From assembly GCA_964646205.1 (NCBI GenBank), contig CAZYAZ010000020.1, forward strand, positions 1-64,000: a DNA stretch of 64,000 nt, given 5' to 3'. Every line of letters starts with the position of its first letter. Position 1 is the first letter of the stretch. Position numbers and translations under genes: made by a program. The notes beneath the pieces are model-generated. The model was given only the letters and a program-made list of their open reading frames with translations, searched no databases and was not told the origin of the DNA. Below, piece after piece: positions 45,701 to 53,595 of this stretch. Origin of the DNA: UBA8437 sp964646205. Its GTDB lineage: Bacteria; Planctomycetota; Planctomycetia; Planctomycetales; Planctomycetaceae.

Positions 45701-46180
45701 CCAGTGCGCCTTGCGACGCGCAGCCAGGTCAAACGGGGCCGCGGGATCGACGCTCCCATCACCATCCTCCGGCCACGCCGCCCCCCCGCGGATCCACTCG
45801 GTCAACGTCCGGATCTCCGCGGGAGGCAGCTTGCCGGAGGGCGGCATCTTGTAGTCGCCCTGGTAACGGATCGCCTGGACCAGCAAGCTCTTGTCGGGGT
45901 TCCCCGGCACCAGGGCCGGTCCCGTGTCACCTCCGGTCAGCGCCCGCTTGCGGTTGTCCAGTCGCAGGCCCGCTTTCAACTTTTTGGCCGACTTGCTGTG
46001 ACACGAAAAACAGCGACGCGCCAGCAGGGGGCGTATCACCTTCTCGAAGTGTTCCAGTTGCGCCTCGGTCGGCTTCTTGGTCGTGTCATCGGCTGCCGGA
46101 AGGCGATCCGAGACCACCAGTACCAGGACTACAAGCGGCAAAATGCTCCATTTCATCATCAACGTAGTATAGAACGGCAT
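42701..46180 (-). CDS. PSD1/DUF1553 planctomycete cytochrome-like protein, second copy
   Basis: About 1159 residues; the ATG after an in-frame GTG is taken as start, and a later MMKW start near 46159 is possible. A hydrophobic segment (SILPLVVLVLVV) precedes CFSCH at about 57-61, the c-type heme motif. Then come LRLDNRKRALTGGDTGPALVPGN, a DUF1549 region (RRVTYDLSGMPPSATEVD, HWLDLVRFAESRG), a long beta-rich insert of about 350 residues, and the DUF1553 end (VARVMVNRIWHHLFGRGLV, LVLSRTYRMSSRP). It is longer than the first copy mainly through the central insert. DUF1501 follows after 52 bases; the WD40 gene is divergent. Confidence 0.9.
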   Translation of the reverse strand: MPFYTTLMMKWSILPLVVLVLVVSDRLPAADDTTKKPTEAQLEHFEKVIRPLLARRCFSCHSKSAKKLKAGLRLDNRKRALTGGDTGPALVPGNPDKSLLVQAIRYQGDYKMPPSGKLPPAEIRTLTEWIRGGAAWPEDGDGSVDPAAPFDLAARRKAHWAWQPIQVDNTPGSRTLPKGTPEKLVSWAQSPVDQFVLKQLVARKLAPVADADRTTWLRRVTYDLSGMPPSATEVDSFLGDRTDKAHERVVDRLLASTRFGEHWARHWLDLVRFAESRGHESDYVAPNAWEYRDYVIRSLNDDVAYDLFLVEHVAGDLLPRPRRHPVTGANESVLGTGFWHMGDWCHSPVDVRQDEADRHDNMVDVFSKTFLALTVGCARCHDHKFDAISQKDYYALSGFLKSSGFRLVRYETIDHNREVAKRLAELRRDARRKLYATISGEVGPGLKDFPAYLLSARDVIASGKPEDGAARVAAANARKLGVERLGRVISHLVAAEKSPEDPLHAWARLCRLPGQPSEDDVSAVLDPLRKSWANRQAAGARALAGARLLVDFSRLEGRRWRQDGSSFRTGPVEPGDLVTTADAARPVGQVFTRGGAAWDRAFSGLAVANGSENENGKLSAWMRAGRTIRTPTFELKTGRLWYLVSGPGHAFASVNSHRLLHGPLHGQTVMNWDAGNNRPRWVRQDLSRFAGHRVHVEFSSRGDKPLQLFMVVESDKAPGDPFAGDAVAALATRLDAKQAGTLEAAAKATTTLLETALAWSRNTTPNDAPAQAVVLEWLVGHTPLLVADPQASAARVAQASGPILAQEKRLVGTVKKTSRLAMAMWDGSAVNQNLFVRGNPHQRGKEVPRRMLEALGGQPVKVTDPGSGRLSLAVELVRGRNPLVARVMVNRIWHHLFGRGLVPTVDNFGIQGQPPSHPELLDWLADRFSRERWSIKTMIRRLVLSRTYRMSSRPSPEAVAADPTNTWLHSMRVRRLQGEAIRDAMLSVSGRLDRTYLGKSVPVYLSPHMIGRGRPKSGPMDGNGRRTIYIGVRRNFLSSMMLAFDTPQPFSTVGRRTRSNVPAQALILMNDPFVVNQAGLWAKRLLAEKKLDTGRRIESMYRQAFGRRPSDEERAAASGFLVEQGRRYGLPDQQGPMDVRPWSDLCHVMFNAKEFIYIN

Positions 46181-46281
46181 CACGGCGACGACATGTCCAG
46201 CATCACCGGTTGTGCGTTCTCCAACCGTCGCGATTGCATTCTCGCGTTGATCCCGGGGCGAGACATGGAGAGAATCAGTTC

Positions 46282-47286
46282 ATGGCTGCTCCAACAACAC
46301 TCGACGCCACCGCAACACACGTCGTGCAGGAACTCAAGCACGGCAATCCACTGATCTCGTGTCGTTACGATCCCTCGGGCCGTTACATTTTCTACGGCGC
46401 CCAGGACTACCAGGTCTGGCGATGGGACCCGAAGCAGAAAAAGAAAGTGGCCCTGGCGGGAACCGACTCGTGGGTTCGCGGGATCGACTTCTCGCGCGAC
46501 GGTTCGCAGGTGATCACCGCGGGCTACGACGGCCGGCTGATCTGGTGGGACACCGCCGCCACGGCTCCCAAGCCGTTGAGAATCGTCGACGCCCACGACG
46601 GCTGGGTCCGGGCGGTCGCCGTGAGCCCCGATGGAACACTGCTGGCCAGCGTCGGCAACGACCGGCTGGTCAAACTCTGGAAAATGGCCGACGGGTCACC
46701 GGTCCGGACCATGTCCGGACACCAGCATCACGTTTACAACGTCGCCTTCCACCCCGACGGGAGTCGCCTGGTTTCCGGGGACCTGAAGTGTCACCTGTTC
46801 GAGTGGGACACGGCCAGTGGCAAGGCGGGCCGGCGGCTCCAGGCCAAGTCGCTCTACAAGTACGACACCGGGTTCAAGGCCGACATCGGCGGGATCCGGG
46901 CAATCGACTTCAGCGCTGACGGCAAGCAACTGGCCGTCAGCGGAATCACCAACGTGACCAATGCCTTCGCCTGTGTCGGCAATCCGTCGGTGGTCATTTT
47001 CGACTGGAAAACTGGCAAGGAAACCACCAAGCACCTCGCCAAGGCCAAGCCCAGGGCGGTGGCCTGGGGGCTGGCACTGCATCCGACAGGGATCACGATC
47101 GGAGCGGCCGGTGGACCCGGCGGAGGATTCCTGTACTTCTGGAAAAAAGGGCAGGCCAACGAGTTCCACCAGATAAAGATGAAGGACTCGGCACGCGACC
47201 TGCACCTCTCGCCCGATCGGCTCCATCTCGCCACCGCTCACTACGACGGCGTGGTCCGGATCAGCCGGATGACCAAGAAGGCCTAG
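46282..47286 (+). CDS. WD40 repeat protein without signal peptide
   Basis: 334 residues from the ATG at 46282, with GGAGAGA about ten bases upstream; an upstream in-frame start at 46210 lacks support. About six to seven WD40 repeats cover nearly the whole chain (YQVWRWDPK, RLIWWDTAA, LVKLWKMADG, LFEWDTASG, VVIFDWKTG, FLYFWKKG), alternating with FSRDGSQ, VSPDGT and HPDGS strands. No membrane segment is seen, in contrast to the WD40 protein at 17386. It is divergent from the second PSD1 gene; WD40 genes often accompany PSD1/DUF1501 pairs in planctomycetes. It converges on the M1 aminopeptidase. Confidence 0.86.
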   Translation: MAAPTTLDATATHVVQELKHGNPLISCRYDPSGRYIFYGAQDYQVWRWDPKQKKKVALAGTDSWVRGIDFSRDGSQVITAGYDGRLIWWDTAATAPKPLRIVDAHDGWVRAVAVSPDGTLLASVGNDRLVKLWKMADGSPVRTMSGHQHHVYNVAFHPDGSRLVSGDLKCHLFEWDTASGKAGRRLQAKSLYKYDTGFKADIGGIRAIDFSADGKQLAVSGITNVTNAFACVGNPSVVIFDWKTGKETTKHLAKAKPRAVAWGLALHPTGITIGAAGGPGGGFLYFWKKGQANEFHQIKMKDSARDLHLSPDRLHLATAHYDGVVRISRMTKKA

Positions 47287-47292
47287 CGGGCA

Positions 47293-49872
47293 CTACTTGG
47301 CTTCCAGCTTCTTCAACCGGTCGGCCAGGTCCTGGTTGCGTTTTCTCAGAGAACCGAGTTCACCCCGCAGCCGATCCAGTTCCGCCGACGCGGTCTTTTC
47401 CGTCTGCAGGGCCTTGAGTGCCGCCTCGGCAGCAACCCGGACACGCCCCTCGGGGTCATGTTCGGCCAGGCTGGTCACGACTGCCTCGGCCGCCTTCGCC
47501 GAACTGCCCAGTCGCCGCATCGCCTGCAGCGACGAGGCCCGGATCCGGGGTCCCGGTGACTGCAGCAATTCGGTCAGCCTCTTGACGACACTGGCCAGGA
47601 CCTCATCGGCAGCCTTGCCACGAGCGGCCCGTTCACCCAGTCCCTGGATCGCCGCCATTCGGCATCGACGCGGCCGATCCGGGGCAGTCCATTCGAGCAG
47701 GAGTTCGATCGCCTGGGGATCCTTGTGACGGGACAACGCCCCCAGCGCGGCCTGGCGGATCACCTCCCGGTGAGAATCCCGGGCCAGGGCCTTTTTCAGG
47801 GTCTTCAGGGGCAACTGCCTCATACGGGCCAGCGACTTGAGCAGTGCCGCTTCCACCTTGTAACTCGGGTCCCCCTCGTTCCAGGCGGTGGCAAGCACGT
47901 CAGCCACGCCCGTGTTCTTGCCAAAGGAACCCAGGGCCGTGGCCGCGGCCGCCCGGACCCGTGGGTCATCCTGCTCGAGGGCCGCCAGCAGTGCCGGTCG
48001 CGACAGGTCATCAGACACGCGACCCACCGCCTGGGCCGCCGCCACCCGCACCCCGTAAAACCTGTCGGTGGCCAGGGTCTCGATCAACAACTTCCGGTCC
48101 GCCTCGCTGCGACTGGGGGCAAAATGAGCCACCGCACGCAGGCGTTCGGGTACCCGGGGAGCCCGTTTCAACTGGGACACCCACCAACCCCGGGACTTCT
48201 TTTCCTTCACCTCGGCCAGCAACGAATACTCCGGATCAACACGCACCAGGGTCGGACGTGACGATACCGGCACGAAGGCCACCTGGCGTTTCTCGGTCAC
48301 CGCCAGATCCAATCGGACCGGTTCGGACAGACCGGGCACGACAAACGCGACCCGCAGCGGAAATGCGAACGGTTCGCCGTCCTGGTCCTGGGTGACCTCG
48401 ACACGAACCTGCTTCGTGTCGGCGTCGTAGCGACTGGAAACCGTCACCACCGGATGGGCGGGTCGTTCGGTCCAGTCGAAGAAGAATCGCTCCAGCGAAT
48501 GGCCCAGCAACCTCTCGAACGTCCGCCTCAGGTCGCCGGTCTCGGCCACCTGGTAGGAGTAGACAGTGCCGTACCGCTTCAGCGCCCGGAAGAAAGCATC
48601 GTCGCCAACCCGGTGGCGAAGCATGTGTAGCACCCAACCGGCCTTGGGATAGGCCCGGGAATCAAACATGCTGCGTGGCGAGGGATAACGCCGGTCGACG
48701 ATCGGCCGCGTCAAAGCCCCACCGGACCGGCCCGAACGACTCTTGGAATACAGCAGGTAGTCCGCCTCGTCACGCCCCAGCTTGTGCTCGTACCACAACA
48801 CCTCGCTGTATGTGGCAAATCCCTCGTTCAACCACAGGTGACTCCAGTTGCGACACGTCACCAGGTCACCCCACCACTGGTGCCCCAGTTCGTGGGCAAT
48901 CAGACGATCGGGCGTGCTGTCGAGCATCGCCCGTTTGTCGTGCATCACCCCCCGGTACAACGTCGTTGCACTGGTGTTCTCCATCCCGCCGGCGGTGAAC
49001 TGTTCGACCACCACCTGGGCGTACTTCTCCCACGGGTACTCGATCCCAAACGTGTCACTGAAGAAGTCGAGCATCTCGACGGTGCGACCGAACGTCCTGG
49101 CCGTGTCCGCGGCCTGGTCGGGTGTCACGTAGTACAGCACCGGCCGACCACGCCACTGCTCGCGAGCCACCTCGAACCGACCCACCACCAGCGTGGTCAG
49201 GTAACTGACGTGCGACTTCTGCTGCTTCCAGTGAAACCGCACTTTCTGCTGCCCAGGCTTGCCACCGGCGATTTTCTCGCGGGAAAGAAGTTTCCCGTTG
49301 GAGAGGCATTCCATTTCGGCCGGGACCGTTGCGATGATCTCCGAGGACTGACGCTCGGCCGGGTGATCCTGTGACGGGAACCAGTACCTGTTGGAAATCG
49401 GCTCGCCATGGCTCCAGACCATCAACGGCTGCTTGGGTGTCTTGGGCGAGGGTCCAAAGAAGTGCAGGCCGGTCTCCGGGTTACTCACCGAGTAATCGAT
49501 CGCCAGCTGCCAGGCGGTGCCGGCAGCCGATCGAGACGGCAGGTGCACGAGGATTTCACGACCGGTGTTCTCGAACTCCAACCCCGCCGCCTTGGCCTCA
49601 CCGTGCTGACCGCGGACCGCGGTGACCTGGTGGTTGACAGCATCCAGGCGGACGGTGGTCAGCGGCCTGAGCAGCACGAGATCGAGAGTGGCGGTTCCGC
49701 TGATGCGTCTGGCTTTCAGATCGACATCCAGTTCCAGCTTCAGATGCCGAACATCGACCGGACGATCCTCGGCAGCCCGCAACGGCGGCTGCTCGGGCGT
49801 CTCCTGTGCAAAAACAACACGGGGCAGGGCGGCCAAAAAGACCAGGATCGGCAGTGCAAGGCGGCGCATCAT
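47293..49872 (-). CDS. M1 family aminopeptidase with C-terminal HEAT repeats
   Basis: 859 residues with a signal peptide (LALPILVFLAALPRVVFAQ). GGMEN at 295-299 is the substrate-binding GxMEN motif, HELGH at 327-331 with E350 (WLNEGFATY) is the zinc site of gluzincins. Residues about 430-570 form the usual beta domain. From about 600 to 830 there are alpha-helical HEAT-like repeats (GVRVAAAQAVGRVSDD, RVRAAAATALGSFG, RIRASSLQAMRRLG), and the last 30 residues look like a coiled coil (LDRLRGELGSLRKRNQDLADRLKKLE). It should trim N-terminal residues from peptides outside the cytoplasm; the repeats could hold a partner or substrate. Confidence 0.9.
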   Translation of the reverse strand: MMRRLALPILVFLAALPRVVFAQETPEQPPLRAAEDRPVDVRHLKLELDVDLKARRISGTATLDLVLLRPLTTVRLDAVNHQVTAVRGQHGEAKAAGLEFENTGREILVHLPSRSAAGTAWQLAIDYSVSNPETGLHFFGPSPKTPKQPLMVWSHGEPISNRYWFPSQDHPAERQSSEIIATVPAEMECLSNGKLLSREKIAGGKPGQQKVRFHWKQQKSHVSYLTTLVVGRFEVAREQWRGRPVLYYVTPDQAADTARTFGRTVEMLDFFSDTFGIEYPWEKYAQVVVEQFTAGGMENTSATTLYRGVMHDKRAMLDSTPDRLIAHELGHQWWGDLVTCRNWSHLWLNEGFATYSEVLWYEHKLGRDEADYLLYSKSRSGRSGGALTRPIVDRRYPSPRSMFDSRAYPKAGWVLHMLRHRVGDDAFFRALKRYGTVYSYQVAETGDLRRTFERLLGHSLERFFFDWTERPAHPVVTVSSRYDADTKQVRVEVTQDQDGEPFAFPLRVAFVVPGLSEPVRLDLAVTEKRQVAFVPVSSRPTLVRVDPEYSLLAEVKEKKSRGWWVSQLKRAPRVPERLRAVAHFAPSRSEADRKLLIETLATDRFYGVRVAAAQAVGRVSDDLSRPALLAALEQDDPRVRAAAATALGSFGKNTGVADVLATAWNEGDPSYKVEAALLKSLARMRQLPLKTLKKALARDSHREVIRQAALGALSRHKDPQAIELLLEWTAPDRPRRCRMAAIQGLGERAARGKAADEVLASVVKRLTELLQSPGPRIRASSLQAMRRLGSSAKAAEAVVTSLAEHDPEGRVRVAAEAALKALQTEKTASAELDRLRGELGSLRKRNQDLADRLKKLEAK

Positions 49873-49921
49873 GAGCGGGTGTCCTCTGTTGGCCGCGATC
49901 CGGCACGGCGCGATTCCGGGC

Positions 49922-51217
49922 TCAATTCCAGGCCGAACCGCTTGGGAATTCGTACTCGTCCAGCGATTCGGGTTTCATCTCGGTGCTGTAACCGGGCGAC
50001 TCGGGTGGCACGTAGCAACCGTCACGCATCTCCAGCGGGTACACGAAGTGTTCGTGCAGGTGATCGGAATACTCGGCGAGACGATTCTCCAACGACGCAC
50101 CGATACAGATGTAGTCGATCAGCGCCAGATGCTGAACGTGTTCGCACAACCCCACTCCACCCGCGTGTGGACAGACCGGGATCCCGAACTTCGCGGCCAG
50201 CAATTGCACGGCCATCACCTCGTTGACACCACCAAGCCGACAACTGTCGATCTGGCACACGCCCAGGCCACCCGACTGCATCAACTGCTTGAAAGTGACC
50301 CGGTTCTGACACGCCTCGCCACCGGCAACCTTGATCGGGTCGACGGCCCGAGCAATCGCGGCGTAGCCCAGGATGTCATCGGGGCTGGTCGGTTCCTCGA
50401 TGAACCAGGGGTCGAACTCGGCCAGGGGTTCCATCCACGCGATCGCATCCGGAACGTCCCAGACCTGGTTGGCATCGAGCATCAGCTTGCGATCCGGCCC
50501 GATCTCCTCGCGGACGATCCGGCAGCGACGGATGTCGTCTTCGAGCGAACGGCCGACCTTGATCTTGAAGTGTGACCAGCCGCGGGAAGTCATTTCCTGG
50601 CAGAGCCGCCGCAGCTTGTCGTCGGGATAGCCCAGCCAGCCGGCCGAGGTGGTGTAGGTGGGAAAACCATCGCTGAGCATCTGCTGGATCCGCTGCTCTC
50701 GTGTCGGCTCGTTCCGCTCGAGGATCTCCAGTGCCTCGTCGGGAGTCAGCGCGTCGGTCATGTAACGGAAGTCGATCAGCCCGACCTGTTCCCTGGGAGT
50801 CAATTCGCATACCAGCCGCCACACGGGCAATCCCCGCACCTTGCCCCACAGGTCCCATGTCGCGTTGACCACCGCGGCGGTGGCCATGTGGACACTGCCC
50901 TTTTCCGGACCCACCCAGCGGAGCTGACTGTCGCCGGTCAGCAATCGCCAGTAACCGGCCATGTCGGAGGTGATCTCCTCGAGCGTGAGCCCCACCACCT
51001 TCTCGGCCACCGCCTCGATCGCCAGGCAGCACAACTGGTTGCCGCGTCCAATGGTGAAGGCCATCCCGTGGCCGGAGTGCCCGTCGGGATGATCGGTTTC
51101 CAGGATCACGACTGCCGCCGAGTAATCCGGATCGGGATTCATCGCGTCCGAGCCATCCAGGTGCTCGGAGGTGGGAAAACGAACGTCGCGGACTGAAAAA
51201 CCGGTGATCGTGGTCAT
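49922..51217 (-). CDS. fucD: L-fuconate dehydratase (enolase superfamily)
   Basis: 431 residues from the ATG at 51217. It resembles the characterised Xanthomonas FucD along its length: DVRFPTS, LDGSDAMNPDPDYSAA, FTIGRGN, SQLRWVGPEKG and HAGGVGLCEHVQHLA. The catalytic set is in place: K218 and K220 (KIK), D248 (LDANQ), E274 (IEEP), E301 and H351 (PHAGG). It converts L-fuconate to 2-keto-3-deoxy-L-fuconate with Mg2+. The remaining fucose-degradation genes are not adjacent, though an amidohydrolase of the lactonase group lies at 4594. It lies 49 bases upstream of the M1 gene on the same strand. Confidence 0.93.
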   Translation of the reverse strand: MTTITGFSVRDVRFPTSEHLDGSDAMNPDPDYSAAVVILETDHPDGHSGHGMAFTIGRGNQLCCLAIEAVAEKVVGLTLEEITSDMAGYWRLLTGDSQLRWVGPEKGSVHMATAAVVNATWDLWGKVRGLPVWRLVCELTPREQVGLIDFRYMTDALTPDEALEILERNEPTREQRIQQMLSDGFPTYTTSAGWLGYPDDKLRRLCQEMTSRGWSHFKIKVGRSLEDDIRRCRIVREEIGPDRKLMLDANQVWDVPDAIAWMEPLAEFDPWFIEEPTSPDDILGYAAIARAVDPIKVAGGEACQNRVTFKQLMQSGGLGVCQIDSCRLGGVNEVMAVQLLAAKFGIPVCPHAGGVGLCEHVQHLALIDYICIGASLENRLAEYSDHLHEHFVYPLEMRDGCYVPPESPGYSTEMKPESLDEYEFPSGSAWN

Positions 51218-51294
51218 GGAAAGCCTGATGGGCCAGGAGCAGGAGACCGAACCACTGCACACGCCAGATGTGCCTGGAACGGAATTCGAAGAAG

Positions 51295-51367
51295 TGGAGC
51301 GGAGGGGACTCGAACCCCCGACCTCTGCGTTGCGAACGCAGCGCTCTCCCGGCTGAGCTACCGCCCC
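51295..51367 (-). tRNA. tRNA-Ala (anticodon CGC)
   Basis: The minus strand folds into a 73-base cloverleaf: 7-bp acceptor stem (one G-U), a D arm with AGCCGGGA loop, anticodon stem of 5 bp around TTCGCAA (anticodon CGC), and a T arm with TTCGAGT. The 3' CCA is not encoded. It reads GCG alanine codons. Confidence 0.95.
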
Positions 51368-51738
51368 GTTTATCCGCCGTCAGCGGACGCGACGCGGGCC
51401 ATTCTAGGGAACCAGCACGACCAACGGCAAGCACCCCAACCCACCACCGACCGCCGACGACCCCGCTCGGACCGGCCACCACGGCCACGGCAATTGGAAT
51501 CTGACGGTACCGATCATCACGATTGTAGCGAGTCGGAAACACAGCGAAGCAGCCACCGACCCTCACGCCTGCAACGACCAGGGCATGCCGGGCCCCGGTT
51601 CAACTGCCTCCCGGAGGCTCGAGCGTACTTGACACCCTCCCAACAGCGTCCCATGATTCCAACGGGGAAGATGTGCGCGCCAGTTGGGTGCGACGAAGAA
51701 CCCTTGTCACCACCAATACCGGTTAAAAAGAGACCACG
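51368..51738 (+). other. Intergenic region upstream of the secretion cluster
   Basis: 371 bases without a gene. It contains the promoter listed at 51629-51657; nothing else could be recognised. Confidence 0.6.
51629..51657 (+). promoter_or_regulatory. Sigma-70-type promoter of the secretion/pilus cluster
   Basis: TTGACA (51629-51634) and CATGAT (51652-51657) are separated by exactly 17 bases. The -35 is perfect and the -10 matches four of six. This predicts a leader of about 75 bases before the ATG at 51739. Confidence 0.6.
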
Positions 51739-53439
51739 ATGGCCGCCAATTGGCTCGAAAAACTGGTCAGCGACGGGGCCATCAGTGAATCCCAGTTGGC
51801 CGATGCCGAGCAAATGGCCACGGAATTGGGAATCAAGACCGAGGAAGCCCTCGTCAAGCTCGACTATGTGACCAGCAGTGAACTCGGAGCCCTGCAGGCG
51901 GCCGAATTCGGATTTGACTTCATCAACCTCGATGGAGCCGAGATTCAGCCGGGGGTGATCGAGATGGTCCCCGAGAGCGTGGCACGGGAACACCTGGTGA
52001 TCCCGATCGCACTCGACGGGGAAAACCTCGTCGTTGCCATCGGCGATCCCATGAACTTCGAGGTGCTCGACAAACTCCGGTTTATTCTCAACCGGGAAAT
52101 CAACGTCGCCGTTTCACCCGAAGAAGCCATCCAGACGGCCATCAACCGACACTACGGACAGAGTGAAACCGAGTCGGTCGACTCGATGCTGCAGGAATTC
52201 ACAGAAACCCAGATCGATTTCACCCAGACAGAGGTGACCGAGGCCGAGACCTCCGCGGAAGGTGACGAGGACAGCGCCCCGATCATCCGGCTGGTTGACC
52301 TGGTCATCTCCGAAGCGGTCACGATGCGGGCCAGCGATATCCATATCGAACCCTTCGAAGACCGGGTCCGCGTCCGCTACCGCATTGACGGTGTGCTGGT
52401 CGAACGTGACAGCCCACCCCGGCGACTGCTGGCCGCGGTTGTCTCGCGAATCAAGATCATGGCCAAAATGGACATCGCCGAAAAACGACGACCCCAGGAC
52501 GGGCGGATCAAAACCCGTGCCGGCAAGAAAGAACTCGACCTCCGGGTCAGCATCCTGCCAACAAACTGGGGACAGGCGGTCGTGATGAGAATTCTCGATC
52601 GGGACAGCATCAAGATCGGCATTCGCAACCTCGGATTCTCCGAAGACAACTACCGCCGGTTCCAGAACATCATCCGCCGGCCCAACGGGATTTTCCTGGT
52701 CACCGGACCAACAGGAAGTGGCAAAACCACCACGCTCTATTCCGCGCTCGGCGAACTCAACCGACCCGACCGAAAAATCATCACGGCCGAGGATCCCGTC
52801 GAGTACATGCTGCCGGGTATCAACCAGGTCGAAGTTCGTACCAGCATCGGCTTCACTTTTGCATCGATCATTCGAGCCATGCTGCGACAGGCACCCAATG
52901 TCATTCTTGTCGGCGAAATCCGCGATGTCGAGACCGCCGAGATGGCAATTCAAGCTTCTTTGACCGGACACTTGGTTTTCAGTACACTACATACGAACGA
53001 TGCGCCCAGTTCTATTACACGTTTGGTGGATATGGGTGTTCAGCCGTTCCTGGTGGCATCGAGCCTGATGGCGGTGATGGCACAGCGTCTGGTGCGTGTG
53101 ATCTGTCCGAAATGTGCCGAACCGTACGACCCGGATCCGACCGAGTTGGAACACTTCTCCTACACCGAGGAGCAGATTTCCGAAGCGAATTTCATGCGGG
53201 GAGCCGGTTGCAAGCATTGTCAACACACGGGTTTCCGGGGCCGAAAGGCGGTCTTTGAGATGATGACGATGAACTCGACTTTGCGTGAAATGACCTTCCG
53301 TCGGGAACCGTCCCAGAACCTCCGTCGCCAGGCCCGCCTGCTGGGAATGAAGACACTGGTGGAGGACGCGGCCGACAAGGTGTTGGAAGGTGTCACGACG
53401 CTCGGGGAAGCTCATCGGCTCGAAAAAGGCGGCCACTAG
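51739..53439 (+). CDS. GspE/PilB-type assembly ATPase, first copy
   Basis: 566 residues. Residues 1-160 form the N-terminal MshEN-like region; PIIRLVDLVISEAV and SDIHIEPFED (199-208) begin the N2 domain. GPTGSGKT at 323-330 is Walker A, LVGEIRD at 390-396 Walker B, GHLVFSTLHTND holds the His box, and C457/C460 with C491/C494 form the tetracysteine zinc site. It powers extension of a pseudopilus or pilus from the cytoplasmic face. It opens the cluster, behind a good promoter. From about 52940 on, codon choice becomes more T- and A-ending than in the first part of the gene. A 156-base gap with no gene precedes PilT. Confidence 0.93.
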   Translation: MAANWLEKLVSDGAISESQLADAEQMATELGIKTEEALVKLDYVTSSELGALQAAEFGFDFINLDGAEIQPGVIEMVPESVAREHLVIPIALDGENLVVAIGDPMNFEVLDKLRFILNREINVAVSPEEAIQTAINRHYGQSETESVDSMLQEFTETQIDFTQTEVTEAETSAEGDEDSAPIIRLVDLVISEAVTMRASDIHIEPFEDRVRVRYRIDGVLVERDSPPRRLLAAVVSRIKIMAKMDIAEKRRPQDGRIKTRAGKKELDLRVSILPTNWGQAVVMRILDRDSIKIGIRNLGFSEDNYRRFQNIIRRPNGIFLVTGPTGSGKTTTLYSALGELNRPDRKIITAEDPVEYMLPGINQVEVRTSIGFTFASIIRAMLRQAPNVILVGEIRDVETAEMAIQASLTGHLVFSTLHTNDAPSSITRLVDMGVQPFLVASSLMAVMAQRLVRVICPKCAEPYDPDPTELEHFSYTEEQISEANFMRGAGCKHCQHTGFRGRKAVFEMMTMNSTLREMTFRREPSQNLRRQARLLGMKTLVEDAADKVLEGVTTLGEAHRLEKGGH

Positions 53440-53595
53440 GCCGGGCGAACAGAACATCGAGGTGAACAACCCGGGTGGTTTCCACCTGGAATGTGACTGT
53501 CAGAGGAAAACGCACTTTCTTGAGTCCTCCGGGGTCGTGACCAACAATGGGTCAACGCCGCCTTGGAGGGCCACAGGCGTGTCAAAGGGAAGTCG

